Shown piece after piece: positions 1-9,000 of a stretch of 19,931 nt of DNA. Made by a program: the position numbers and the translations under genes. The DNA lies in NCBI GenBank assembly GCA_964609375.1, contig CAZSSA010000041.1:1-19931 (forward strand), in the 5' to 3' direction. Under the pieces are notes generated by a model. The model saw nothing but the letters and a program-made list of their open reading frames with translations, was not told the origin of the DNA and ran no database searches. The stretch comes from CAZDUS01 sp964609375 (GTDB lineage Bacteria > Verrucomicrobiota > Kiritimatiellia > CAIKKV01 > CAITUY01). Position 1 is the stretch's first letter; every line of letters begins with the position of its first letter.

Positions 1-54
1 CTCAAGCTTCTGGATCATGGAATTGGAGACTTTATCGGCAATAAACACTTTCAT
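1..54 (-). CDS. serA: D-3-phosphoglycerate dehydrogenase, N-terminal fragment
   Basis: Only the first 18 codons lie in the window; the rest is beyond the left edge. The peptide begins MKVFIADKVSNSMIQKLE, which matches the usual opening of bacterial SerA (first beta strand of the substrate-binding domain, MKVLIADK-like). SerA oxidises 3-phosphoglycerate to 3-phosphohydroxypyruvate, the first committed step of serine synthesis, in the cytoplasm. The ATG is preceded on the minus strand by AAAAGGA with about 7 bases of spacing, a good ribosome binding site. It starts 31 bp after the propeller gene stop and has no visible promoter of its own, so it is probably co-transcribed with it. With 18 residues another D-2-hydroxyacid dehydrogenase cannot be excluded. 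Confidence 0.65.
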   Translation of the reverse strand, partial: MKVFIADKVSNSMIQKLE

Positions 55-85
55 ATGGGTATCCTTTTTAATTGAAATGTCTGTC

Positions 86-2281
86 TCACTCCGGCGTCGT
101 TACCTTGGGAATGCCGGTGATCTTCCGGAAATATAGCGACCCGGCGACGTAGACGTCTCCGTTGACAAACGCGAGGGGATTGTCGTCCATCCTGCCGACC
201 GGCACAACCTCGGCGGTCTTTGGGTGGATACGGGCCAGGACGCCGCCCATGGTCGCCCAGATAAAGCCGTCGGGACCTTTGGCGAAGAAATATTTACCTC
301 GCTTCATAGAGGAGAAGGCGGTTACCGGCGCCAGCGGCACGGGTTTGGTCCAGAGCATTTTCCCGGCGACAGGATCAAAACCATAGAGGAGCCCGACGGC
401 TTTACCCTCCGCATCCTTTATCGGCGCATAGCCCATGACCAGGCCCGGTTGTGCCTCGGCAATGAAGCCGGGCATGAACAGGCGCTCATCCTCGAACTGG
501 TGGATAAACTCGTGCTTGGTCGTGTCATAGACGAAGATCCGTCCGCGCGGTGGAATGTAATCCGTATTGTCGGGGGAGCTGGCGGTCTTGGTGGAGCAAA
601 GGATGTAGCGGCCGTTTGCGGCTGAGCACATCCAGAAAACCGGATAATTATCGAAGGGCTTGTGGAAGCCGCCTCCCTTGTTCTCACGGGGATCCCACCA
701 GCCCAGGCCACCGCCATCGCCGATGCGGACAACCTTGCCGCCGAAATACACGCGACCGTCGGCCCCCGCCGCTGTGGCCCACGGCATGTGGATGTCGGCA
801 AATTCCTTCAGGATTGCCACTTTGGCGGGATTGCTGTCGGCGGTGGCCACGGCTTCGTCGCCATTGTCGGGGGGAGTATCGGTGGGCATGGATGCGCCAA
901 CGGTCCACGGTTTGGCGGGGTCATAGATCCACACCTGCGAACTCGGGTAGCCGCAGAGGTAGAGCTTGTTCCCGACGGGAAGCATGGAATAAACGGACAT
1001 GGTTGAGCCGAGGATCTTGCGCTGGTTGGTCTTCGGGTCGAAGATGAGGGCCTGGCCGTAGCTTTCGCCGAGGGTAAAAAGCGAACCATCGGCAAGGGGA
1101 GCCATTCGGCGGATAGGGTTGGGATAGAGCTTTACGGGTGGCAGTTCAATCCGCTGCCAGATGCCTGTGGATATGTTGACGGCCTCCGCCATGCTCATGT
1201 CGCTGAAACGGTACCAGACGGTCACCTTGCCCGCGGCGTCGGCCCGGCCTCGGATAACCTCGATGCCCTTGGGAACGGCGTCCATAAGACCGTTGAAATC
1301 CCGGCGGGGGGAGGGCAACTTATCGGTAGTCCAAGGCGGGACGGGTGTGGTGTTCTTTGCCACTGGCGCGCACGGCGTCAATTCGCCATCGCGCAGCCAG
1401 AAGCTCTTCGTTTCATCTTTCGGGGCGCCCTTGAGACCGGTGATGGTGACGTAGATTCCCGGGTATTCGTTGGCGCGCTGGAACGTGATCGTTTTGCGGT
1501 CACCAATGATCCGCTCGGTCTCCGCGAGCACCTTGCCTTTCCGGGTTTTGACGTTCATTCCGTAAAGCCGCCAGGGGCTGGCTCCATAGCGGGCATAGAT
1601 CCAGTCGCCATCCATCATGACACCGCCATATTCCCAGGCGCGGCTATCGCTTTCCGGGCCGACTTCGCCCAGAAACTCGCCTTTCAGGGTAACGGGGTCA
1701 ATGGTGTAGAAGCCCACTTTCGTCCGGTCCTTAGCCAGGGGCCCGAAGCCGCCGAACAGGGAACCATCCGTATTGGGAGCCATCTGGCCATCGGCGCTCA
1801 CCACGTGCTCCCCCAGGGGATACCCGCCAAACGTCAGTTCATTGGTCGCCGGGTCATAGGTATAAAGGGAGACATCGCTGCCAATGCCGGGTTTGATGAT
1901 CATTTTCCCGTTGATCAGGAAGTAGGGGACGATGTGGAAGTTGGAACGGATCTTTTCAAGTTCAGGAACGCCGGCTTTCTTGAGTTCCTTGGTGGCGGTA
2001 TCGTAGATGAAGGCCTCATGCGGACCCGGATAGCTACGGCTGTAGATAATCACCATATCCCATGTCTTGCCGCCGGGGTTGGGGACCCACCAGATCGGCC
2101 CCTGCACGCAGACGGACGGCCCTTCGGCCAACTCCTCGAACTTCAGCTCCGGCGCGGCCTTGAGCACCTCCGCCAGATTCGTCTGAGGGGCCGGTTGCCA
2201 CTCCGCCGCCGAGGCGATGTTCAATAGGAAGGTCCCAAGGAGAAACGTGATGACACGGCACCGTGAATTCGCATTGTGCAT
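86..2281 (-). CDS. Secreted beta-propeller protein of unknown function
   Basis: 731 residues. The start is placed at the ATG at 2281, not at a possible upstream in-frame start at 2383, because it has AAAGGA 8 bases upstream and opens a good signal peptide (basic N-region, hydrophobic ITFLLGTFLL, cleavage near ASA-AEW around residue 25). The upstream extension would also swallow the candidate promoter. The mature protein is a string of beta-rich repeats with recurring Y/FDP-type turns (YDPATNELT, FDPKTNQRKIL, YDTTKHEFIHQF, FDPVAGKMLW, IHPKTAEVVPVG), as in YVTN/PQQ-like propellers, and probably forms one or two propellers. No catalytic motif was recognised. Such proteins are common beside carbohydrate enzymes in PVC bacteria; a role in binding or modifying a glycan is inference. 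It is followed closely by serA. Confidence 0.8.
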   Translation of the reverse strand: MHNANSRCRVITFLLGTFLLNIASAAEWQPAPQTNLAEVLKAAPELKFEELAEGPSVCVQGPIWWVPNPGGKTWDMVIIYSRSYPGPHEAFIYDTATKELKKAGVPELEKIRSNFHIVPYFLINGKMIIKPGIGSDVSLYTYDPATNELTFGGYPLGEHVVSADGQMAPNTDGSLFGGFGPLAKDRTKVGFYTIDPVTLKGEFLGEVGPESDSRAWEYGGVMMDGDWIYARYGASPWRLYGMNVKTRKGKVLAETERIIGDRKTITFQRANEYPGIYVTITGLKGAPKDETKSFWLRDGELTPCAPVAKNTTPVPPWTTDKLPSPRRDFNGLMDAVPKGIEVIRGRADAAGKVTVWYRFSDMSMAEAVNISTGIWQRIELPPVKLYPNPIRRMAPLADGSLFTLGESYGQALIFDPKTNQRKILGSTMSVYSMLPVGNKLYLCGYPSSQVWIYDPAKPWTVGASMPTDTPPDNGDEAVATADSNPAKVAILKEFADIHMPWATAAGADGRVYFGGKVVRIGDGGGLGWWDPRENKGGGFHKPFDNYPVFWMCSAANGRYILCSTKTASSPDNTDYIPPRGRIFVYDTTKHEFIHQFEDERLFMPGFIAEAQPGLVMGYAPIKDAEGKAVGLLYGFDPVAGKMLWTKPVPLAPVTAFSSMKRGKYFFAKGPDGFIWATMGGVLARIHPKTAEVVPVGRMDDNPLAFVNGDVYVAGSLYFRKITGIPKVTTPE

Positions 2282-2331
2282 GTTCTGATTCCTTTGTTTT
2301 GGAAGCTGGAAACTTGGTGCGCAAAACACAG

Positions 2332-2355
2332 AGAATACTAGTTGACTATCATTCC
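2332..2355. promoter_or_regulatory. Candidate operator A, imperfect dyad
   Basis: An imperfect 24-bp inverted repeat centred at 2343/2344. The core on the minus strand is ATAGTCAACTAG, and 8 of 12 half-site positions are symmetric. It overlaps the spacer and -10 of the propeller-gene promoter, as expected of a repressor site. Aligned with the dyad at 16714-16737, 14 of 19 positions are identical. Confidence 0.45.
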
Positions 2356-2363
2356 TAAAGCAA
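2335..2363 (-). promoter_or_regulatory. Candidate sigma70-type promoter for the propeller-serA unit
   Basis: On the minus strand TTGCTT (2363-2358) is followed after 17 bp by TAGTAT (2340-2335). Transcription would start near 2328, leaving a leader of roughly 47 nt before the ATG at 2281. It would drive the propeller gene and probably serA. The boxes were found by eye only. Confidence 0.45.
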
Positions 2364-2551
2364 TGAAAATTGACTGATTCCACTTGGGCTGGGCTTCAAA
2401 CGCCGACCTCGTCCTTTGCCAGGCTGGTTGCTGAAAGAGCTGCAGTCAAAGCCAGCGGATGTTCCGGTGTGTCTGCCGAGTCGGCCAAGCCGTTCGTAGC
2501 AACGCGCTAAACCCGTCCGGTAGGCTGCTATTCTTCTGGACTTGCATGCTT

Positions 2552-4609
2552 CTATTTATTTGTGGCGCCGGTACCCGGCGACGGAGCGGGCAATTTCGGA
2601 TTCCTGATGACGCGCACGAAACGGATCGTGGCCGGCTCGCCGGTTGCCTGGATCTCAAAATCGTAGTCCATCTTCGTGGCCGCAAAGACGGCGTCCGGCA
2701 GGAAGAACGTCGCAGTTCGCAGCGCCCCGTCGCCGCGGCAGGGCACGGAGCGTTCCGCGGGGCCGGTAGCGGTTTGATAGACCAGCTTCCACGGTTGTGC
2801 ATCGTAATAGGTGATTTTGACCGCCACCGGATGAGGGCCCGCCGGAAGAAAACGGTCATCCAGGGCAAACCCGAAGCGCTTCCCCTTCCGGGCCACGTAG
2901 TCGTAGTTGTAGCCCTTCACATAAGTGGTGCGGATGAAGCCCTCGACGGTAGGCGGGTAAGTGATCCGGTGGGCCGGTTCTGTTTCGAAGCCTTTCGCAT
3001 CGCGCTGGAAGAGCCAGCGCTCGAAGTTTTTCACGGGCACCACCTTGCCTTTTGAGACATTATTTTCGTGAACTCGGCTTTCGCGCAGGTAGCACCAGGC
3101 GTCGGCGGTATCGGCAATGCTCCGGCCGAGCGAGCAGGCCAGATAGTACGTGAGGTAGGGATCGGTCGGCTTCACCGGTTCCCAGACGTAGTTTCGTCGC
3201 ATCTGGAGCTGGCGGAACGTGGATTCGCGATAGCGATGCGGCCAGGATTCACGCGGGCCGAAGCGGGCGACCCAGCCTTCGACGTGCGGGTCATACTCCT
3301 CGTTTTCGTCGCCGAAGGTGCGGTTCTCCGCGATGGGCGGGAGGGTCTCGTCTACGACAAGGTATCCCTCGGGATCGATCGTCTGGCCCAGCGCGGGGTT
3401 GTGCGTGTGGAGCAGGTAACGCTCGACGTAGCCGTTGCGCTGGCCCATGCCATGCGAGTAGGCGATACGAAGGAGATCGGGGTCGTTACCCAGAAACATC
3501 AGCTTGCCCCGGTTCCCCCGGAAGGCTTCAGCCCATGCCTGGAGGCGTTCGACGGTCTCCTTGTGGCGCGGCTGGCCAGGGGGATCGCCCTCGCCCTCCT
3601 CGCCGCGGGTGAAACTGGCCATGTGAACGTAAGCGGCCGCGAGATCCGGCCGTTGGGGAATCCCGCTGTCGCCCAAGGCGCGGATCAGTTTAAGATACCG
3701 GCCGTGATAGGCCGGGTGGAAGATGTCGAGATTCGTAATCTTGCATCCCTCGCCGACCAGACCCACGGCACCGCTGGTCGGGATGTTGTACTTGGCCAGC
3801 CATGCCGGGGCGGTCGGAGCCCGGAGCCGCTGCCCCTTCTGTTTATCACTGAGTCGGTCGGAAGGGATGACGTTCTTCTCCGCGTCGACGAATTCCATGT
3901 CCCAGACACTCGCCAGAAGGTGGAGTTCGAAGCGCTGATGGCCTTCGGCACGGCGCTGTTCAATCTTGCCTGTGATCACGGCAAAGTCGTAATGTCCCTC
4001 CTCCGGCTCCAGCTCACGCCAGGTGACCGTGATATCCCCCAGCAGCGGGACCGGATACGTTCTTGGATTCTGGCCGCGCCGCCGGAACAGGCCACGGGGC
4101 GATGGCGTGGCGTCGGGCAACGACCAGTCAAACCCATCGATCACATCGTCATGGTCGCGCCATGGCTGGGGTGCAATCTGGGAATAGAACCGAACGCCGT
4201 CCACGATCTCATACGGCAAATCCTCCGGCAACACGCCGTTGTCGCCGGTGGGAGTCGCTGCCGGCAAGCTTGCCGGCAGCAGGACCGCCAGCACCCAGAC
4301 AAGTAATTGCCGCTTGAAGAAGCTCAGGAAGTTATCCAATCCGCCCAGGGGTTCCTGCGTTCCGTCTGCGCGCCGCTGAAAGTCCACATGCCCCTGACCC
4401 GGCACGATCCTGGCGGTTGCCATTCCCGCTTCAGCGAAGAGTCGGCCGTAAGGGTGCATGCTCTGCTTGTCGCCCCCCCGCCACGCGCCGCCATGCACGG
4501 CAACCACCACCGGAAAAGGGCCTCTCCCCTCCGGCCGCATCACATCCAGGCGGTGTCGCGGGTGATCGCTTCCGTATGTGAGGTCAACGAATAGGCGTTT
4601 TGTTTGCAT
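2552..4609 (-). CDS. Chimeric ORF: gutted alpha/beta hydrolase head and tail fused to a secreted TIM-barrel glycosidase-like protein
   Basis: 685 codons without a stop. Residues 1-68 are the start of a BD-FAE-type alpha/beta hydrolase, with LDV.RPEG, the strand PVVVAV and the oxyanion-hole motif HGGAW (39-43). At residue 69 it jumps to PGQGH (70-74), the usual catalytic-His region near the end of that fold, so the GxSxG nucleophile elbow and the catalytic Asp are missing. Residues about 98-118 are a textbook signal peptide (KR, then LLVWVLAVLL, then LPAA). The rest resembles secreted GH42/DUF4832-like TIM barrels: VTWRELEPEEGHYDF (194-209) fits the strand before a catalytic cleft, and ASFTRGEEGEG (331-341) lies where a catalytic Glu is expected. 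A beta-sandwich follows. The functional product may start at TTG 4339. The first codons overlap the upstream gene by 26 bp. Confidence 0.65.
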   Translation of the reverse strand: MQTKRLFVDLTYGSDHPRHRLDVMRPEGRGPFPVVVAVHGGAWRGGDKQSMHPYGRLFAEAGMATARIVPGQGHVDFQRRADGTQEPLGGLDNFLSFFKRQLLVWVLAVLLPASLPAATPTGDNGVLPEDLPYEIVDGVRFYSQIAPQPWRDHDDVIDGFDWSLPDATPSPRGLFRRRGQNPRTYPVPLLGDITVTWRELEPEEGHYDFAVITGKIEQRRAEGHQRFELHLLASVWDMEFVDAEKNVIPSDRLSDKQKGQRLRAPTAPAWLAKYNIPTSGAVGLVGEGCKITNLDIFHPAYHGRYLKLIRALGDSGIPQRPDLAAAYVHMASFTRGEEGEGDPPGQPRHKETVERLQAWAEAFRGNRGKLMFLGNDPDLLRIAYSHGMGQRNGYVERYLLHTHNPALGQTIDPEGYLVVDETLPPIAENRTFGDENEEYDPHVEGWVARFGPRESWPHRYRESTFRQLQMRRNYVWEPVKPTDPYLTYYLACSLGRSIADTADAWCYLRESRVHENNVSKGKVVPVKNFERWLFQRDAKGFETEPAHRITYPPTVEGFIRTTYVKGYNYDYVARKGKRFGFALDDRFLPAGPHPVAVKITYYDAQPWKLVYQTATGPAERSVPCRGDGALRTATFFLPDAVFAATKMDYDFEIQATGEPATIRFVRVIRNPKLPAPSPGTGATNK
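4257..4280. repeat. Perfect 24-bp palindrome inside the signal-peptide region
   Basis: The half-site GCTGCCGGCAAG (4257-4268) is followed directly by its exact reverse complement (4269-4280). It encodes the h/c-region LPASLPAA of the chimeric ORF's signal peptide, about 125 bp downstream of the hydrolase deletion join. As RNA it could form a GC-rich stem of about 10 bp with a small loop. Codon choice for the repeated Leu-Pro-Ala may account for it. Confidence 0.7.
4310..4609 (-). pseudogene. Remnant of an alpha/beta hydrolase (BD-FAE-like esterase) with internal deletion
   Basis: Codons 1-68 (4609-4406) match the N-terminal third of an esterase/lipase, ending just after the helix that follows HGGAW. 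Codons 69-100 (4405-4310) match the last 30 or so residues, with PGQGHVDF and a final helix LDNFLSFFKR. The intervening part, roughly 450 bp in intact relatives and holding Ser and Asp of the triad, is absent. It cannot be in another frame because no bases remain to hold it. The remnant cannot be a working esterase. Either a true in-frame deletion or an assembly join would give this picture. Confidence 0.6.
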
Positions 4610-5990
4610 CTTGTGCGGGGAGTCGAATGGGGGTAAGGGGTGGCAGGTTGGTACAGATTTGGGTTCTCATCATCGTTTCAAGTTCTGAAATCTTTTTCTG
4701 GCACTGAAGTCTCAACTTCGTGCGCGTCTCCTCCCCGCGCGGCATGAAATCAACTGACCAGAGCGCCTGCCGGTACATGGCGCAAGCCTGCACCACCATG
4801 TTCATCTTGAGGAAGCCACGGGCCGCCCAGAGATAGTAGTCGGGGTAGAAGGCGGTGTTTTCCACGGCTATCAGCAAGTTGAAGAGGTGCAGGCGCCGTT
4901 GCTCCTCCGTTGCCGCCTGATTGTCGGCATAGCCGCTGCCGGACAGCATGTAGCCGAAGTTATACGGCATACGGTAACCCGCCTCAACAAACGCCTCGGG
5001 CTGGCCGGGGAGGCCATGGTCGCGGCGCACTTCGGCCAGGCGCATGAAAGGTGTGGCATAATCCAATCGCAATTCCGCCGCCTGCAGCAGGGCGGCTTCC
5101 GTCTCTTTGAATTTACCCTGTCGCTCCAGAATGTCCGCATTCTCAACCAGCAGATAGGCCCGGCTGGTCGGGTCCAGTTTTGTGCGGGCCTCCGCCATTT
5201 GCTTGAGCAGGGCCGGATCATCCTGGGGTCCCAATGTCCACTCGGTGGTCAGGGTGAACTTTTGCCCTTTTTTCAGCAACAGCATGGAGGGTGGGGGATC
5301 CTCCAGTCCCGGGCCGGACGCTGAAGCGGTGATCAGGAGGCAAAGCTTCTTCGTCGTATCGGTCAGCAGCTTGGGGCCTGCCTCCAGCAGCGTTACCGCG
5401 TGCGTTATCCCGGTGACGCCCGGTGCGATCAGGGCGCCATCCTCTTGATCACGTCCGTCGTATACCGTAATCTGGTCGAATCCCTTGTCGAACTGGCAGT
5501 CGATGCGCAGGTGTTCTGTCTCGTACACCATCACATCGCGTGTGCATTCGAACGCGTACACGATCCGCAGGCGGGGCTCACTGCGATGGAACAGCAGAGT
5601 ACGCGAATATCGGGCAAAAGAGGATTCCAGATTGACGCGGATACCGGTGTACTCGCCTTCCTCACAGGATTCCTTGCCGATGACCTTGGCATCGGTAATG
5701 AAGCGCGGCTCGTTCTTTCCCGCCCAGATTCCCCGGTTCTCCTCATGATAGAACTTGTTGCGGAACTCGAATGACGTGAAGCTCGCATTGAGACCGACCT
5801 CCGGCTTGAGCAGTTCGACATCGCCCTTGAGCCAGCGGATGGAGCCTGGCAATAGCGCGTTGTCCTCCTGCAGGCTCGCCTCAAACTGGCCCACCTTGAT
5901 AAGTTCCGCCGCCCCGGCGGCGGAGCTGCCAAGAGTCAAACAGGCGATGACCACCCACTTCCAACATCCATCCGTTATTGATGCATTCAT
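4584..5990 (-). CDS. Secreted beta-sandwich and TPR protein, function unknown
   Basis: 468 residues. The ATG at 5990 has AAAAGG 7 bases upstream and lies 11 bp after the lyase stop, so the genes are almost certainly co-transcribed. The N-terminus has a signal peptide (WVVIACLTLGSSAAGA, cleavage near residue 27). Residues about 30-255 are beta-rich with aromatic and charged strands, resembling a carbohydrate-active-enzyme accessory sandwich. Residues about 260-340 and 380-440 form helical pairs of TPR type, for example ADILERQGKFKETEAALLQAAEL and the stretch around VQACAMYRQALW. No catalytic motif was recognised. It may be a periplasmic scaffold or glycan-binding partner of the neighbouring lyase (inference). 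Its last 26 bp overlap the start of the next ORF, which suggests translational coupling. Confidence 0.75.
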   Translation of the reverse strand: MNASITDGCWKWVVIACLTLGSSAAGAAELIKVGQFEASLQEDNALLPGSIRWLKGDVELLKPEVGLNASFTSFEFRNKFYHEENRGIWAGKNEPRFITDAKVIGKESCEEGEYTGIRVNLESSFARYSRTLLFHRSEPRLRIVYAFECTRDVMVYETEHLRIDCQFDKGFDQITVYDGRDQEDGALIAPGVTGITHAVTLLEAGPKLLTDTTKKLCLLITASASGPGLEDPPPSMLLLKKGQKFTLTTEWTLGPQDDPALLKQMAEARTKLDPTSRAYLLVENADILERQGKFKETEAALLQAAELRLDYATPFMRLAEVRRDHGLPGQPEAFVEAGYRMPYNFGYMLSGSGYADNQAATEEQRRLHLFNLLIAVENTAFYPDYYLWAARGFLKMNMVVQACAMYRQALWSVDFMPRGEETRTKLRLQCQKKISELETMMRTQICTNLPPLTPIRLPAQDANKTPIR

Positions 5991-6001
5991 GAGGTGCCTT
6001 T

Positions 6002-9000
6002 TTATTTGTCTGCCTGAGCCGTTGTTGACGTCAATTTTACCATCCCGCCGTTCCTAACCAATTCCTCAACTGAAATGAGACGTGCCGGACCTTTGCCCAG
6101 GGTGACTTCAACCGGTACATCGGCCCTGAGTTCGTAGGTGCCGGCGTTCACTCGACGCAGGGAGACGCTGGTACTTTGGCGGACAGTATCGCCGACCCCA
6201 TATTCAAACAGACAGAACCCGCCGGCCTTACCGAAATCCGCCTCGCTCACCGGGCCATCCAGTTGGAAGAGGTAATGTCTGGCCCCGTTATCCGTGGGGG
6301 CCGCATCGCCTTCCGCCTCAGAATCCGTGTTTGTCGCCGTCACCGCAACACCACCGGACGGGCCGAGATATTCCGCCCGCCAGAACTTGGTCAGATTCTC
6401 ATTCGCTGCCACCCAGTTCTTGTCCTCCCCTATGAGCGGGCGCGGGTCTTCCTTGGAGGTTTTCGGCATCGGCAGCACACACTCCACCTGGCGACGGGCC
6501 TCACTGACCGCGGTGACCCTTGAGCAATAGTACTGGTTTCCGCCGGTCATCGTGATCCGTGTGCGTTGTCCTTCCGCCTTGGCGGAAGCGATCGTGTAGG
6601 TGGTCATTCTGGCCGGTGTCCCGATCTCGAACGGGCGCTGGGCGAGCAAGGGCGCCTCGGGCCAAGCCTGGTCCAGGATCAGTGATTTTCCGGCATAATC
6701 CACCTCGATCACGATGCCGCGGCGTTCCCGTGCCGCCGGCTTCAGGGTCACCTCGGGCGTCTGCAGCAGCGTGCCACCGACCAACGTGGCTTGACGCAGT
6801 CCCTCCTTGTCGGTGGAGCAATAGGCGAANNNNNNNNNNNNNNNNNNNNNNNNNNNNNNNNNNNNNNNNNNNNNNNNNNNNNNNNNNNNNNNNNNNNNNN
6901 NNNNNNNNNNNNNNNNNNNNNNNNNNNNNCGCTGCTGCACAAACAAGCTGGTGAAGGTGTATGGGAAAGCCCTGTACTTGCACTCCGAGGCGCCCGTCAG
7001 CATGCGAGCGTCTTTCTGGTCGAGCAGATGCAAGCGGGTGTACTTGCGAGGCGAGGCCTCATTCCAGATTTCACCTGCAATCCGGTCTTCGCTGCCAGGG
7101 GTTTTTCCGCGGATCATGCGCCAGGTGGCCTCGACAACGTCCGGCGCTTCACCGGCACTCTTCTTGTCATCCACTCCGAAGTTTTTCAGGTAAAGGAGAT
7201 CGTTCGCCTTCAGTTCGGCGAAGGCGAGTTTGCCTTTCATGTTCGTCACCAACTCGTCCTCAACGGGCCCGTGGAAACAATAGGTGTGAAGTTTGCCGCC
7301 GGCCACACGTACGACGTCGAACACATAGGAGTTAGGCGAGGCCATGTCTTTGGGGAAGAGGCCGGTTGTGGGCTGGCCGGGAGTCCATCCTCCCTCATCC
7401 ACATCGATCAGGGCCACCTGCCGCCGGTAGAGGCGGACCTGGGGATGGCTCCTTGGCGGCACGGCCCGGGCGGAAAGGTAGCGGGCGCCTTCGGTATCGC
7501 TCAGCGCTTCCACCCATGAATGTCCGCTCCAGTCCATGCCATCCACCTCAACGAGGTTGTGTACACGGGACTTGGCATCGTTGGGTACCGAGTAGCCGCT
7601 GCGCTGGCCGCCATCGATGGTGAAGGGGTAGCCATGGGCATGACCCTCGAGGTCGAGCGTGTCGTTATGGGCATGGCCGTACCCCTTGCCGACGCGCAGG
7701 AAGACGTTGCGCCGGAAGCGTGGGTCGTCGAATTGGACGCCGCTCTCCAACAGGCCGAACCAGTTGATGATGACGCGTGACCGTGTGTCCAGCCAGGGGG
7801 CCCGCTTGACGGTGGCGGCGGCCTGCTCGATGGCCGCCCACTCGGCATCGGTTTCCTTCGCACGCTTTCCGTGATTGCGGATCACATAGGCAAACATCGG
7901 GTCATGGGTCCAGCGCCAGCCATAGCGCCACTGGGGATCGTCGCCTTTAAAAAACACGCCGTAAGCCCTGTCCGGACCGCTCACGTCGCCGATGCGCGGT
8001 GAATACAGGCCGGCCGAGTAGGCATTTAAATACCAGTAACAGGCGGCCACGGGTTTGGGATAGCGTTTCGGGTCACGCAAGTCGTACTTCGGGTTGCCGC
8101 CATTGATGAGGTAGTTTTCCAAGGCCGCCGCCTTGGGCGCCGTCTGCTCGCTAAGCGCGTACATGTAGGATCCGATATAGCCGATACCGTCGCGGTCATT
8201 GCCGGTAATCAGGGCATCCTGGAGGCCGGAAGGCGGGAAGGGATAGACGAAGGTTGAACTGAACAGCCATTCCATCCAGGGCGCGGTGAAGGCATTATCG
8301 GCCATTACCGTCACCGGTGTGATGATGCGGGCGGGGTCGTTGGCTCCATAGATCTGGTAGCGCATGCAGCGTTTGGCCATGGTCTGCACCAGGTAGGTGT
8401 CGATCAGTTTCACCACGTCGGACGGCGTTTTGACCCAGGGGATAAACCTGCCAACGGATTGCGCCAGGCCCGTATCGGCCTGAATCAGGGGAAACAGGCG
8501 GTCATATTCCTTCAGGATGTCCACATCGACCAGGTACTGGCGCAGGTCGCGCCGGCGGGAACCCTGATCCCGTCCATAGGCGCTCGGCTGGATGACGATC
8601 GAGTGCAGGGCCATGGTTGTGTCGATCGACGGGTAGTGATAGGCCAGACGACAGAGCATCAGCGCTGCATCATGTCCCGCCCCGGCGTCGCTTTTGTTGC
8701 TGAACTGCGTCGTCCGGGTGGCGATCGACGCCACGTAACCTTCAATCCTGTCCTGCACTCCCCGTGCGACCGGGAACCAGTTCTGTGGGGTGGCGCCTTC
8801 CTTTCCGGCCGGTGTATAGATGCCGCAGCCTGTGTCCTTGTAGGGATAGGGATCGGGAAGGGGGCGCCCGGCTTTGAGATCGGCGACACTGTAGGTCAGA
8901 TTCAGCTGTGTATTGACCATCAGGGTATTCACGGGCGTAGCCGATCCGGTTTCGATGGCAACCATCTTGGTCGGAAGCCAGCGGCCATAGGTCGCTTCGA

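Noticed and set aside
2384..2551. Possible rho-independent terminator after the esterase-lyase operon
   Set aside because: Only very short arms (GCCG/CGGC around 2477) with no U-tract; I see no convincing terminator, gene or RNA here.
3068..4306. Long plus-strand ORF of 412 codons opposite the glycosidase-like gene
   Set aside because: It is an antisense shadow in GC-rich coding DNA; its sequence has no recognisable domain while the minus strand encodes a clear signal peptide and enzyme fold.
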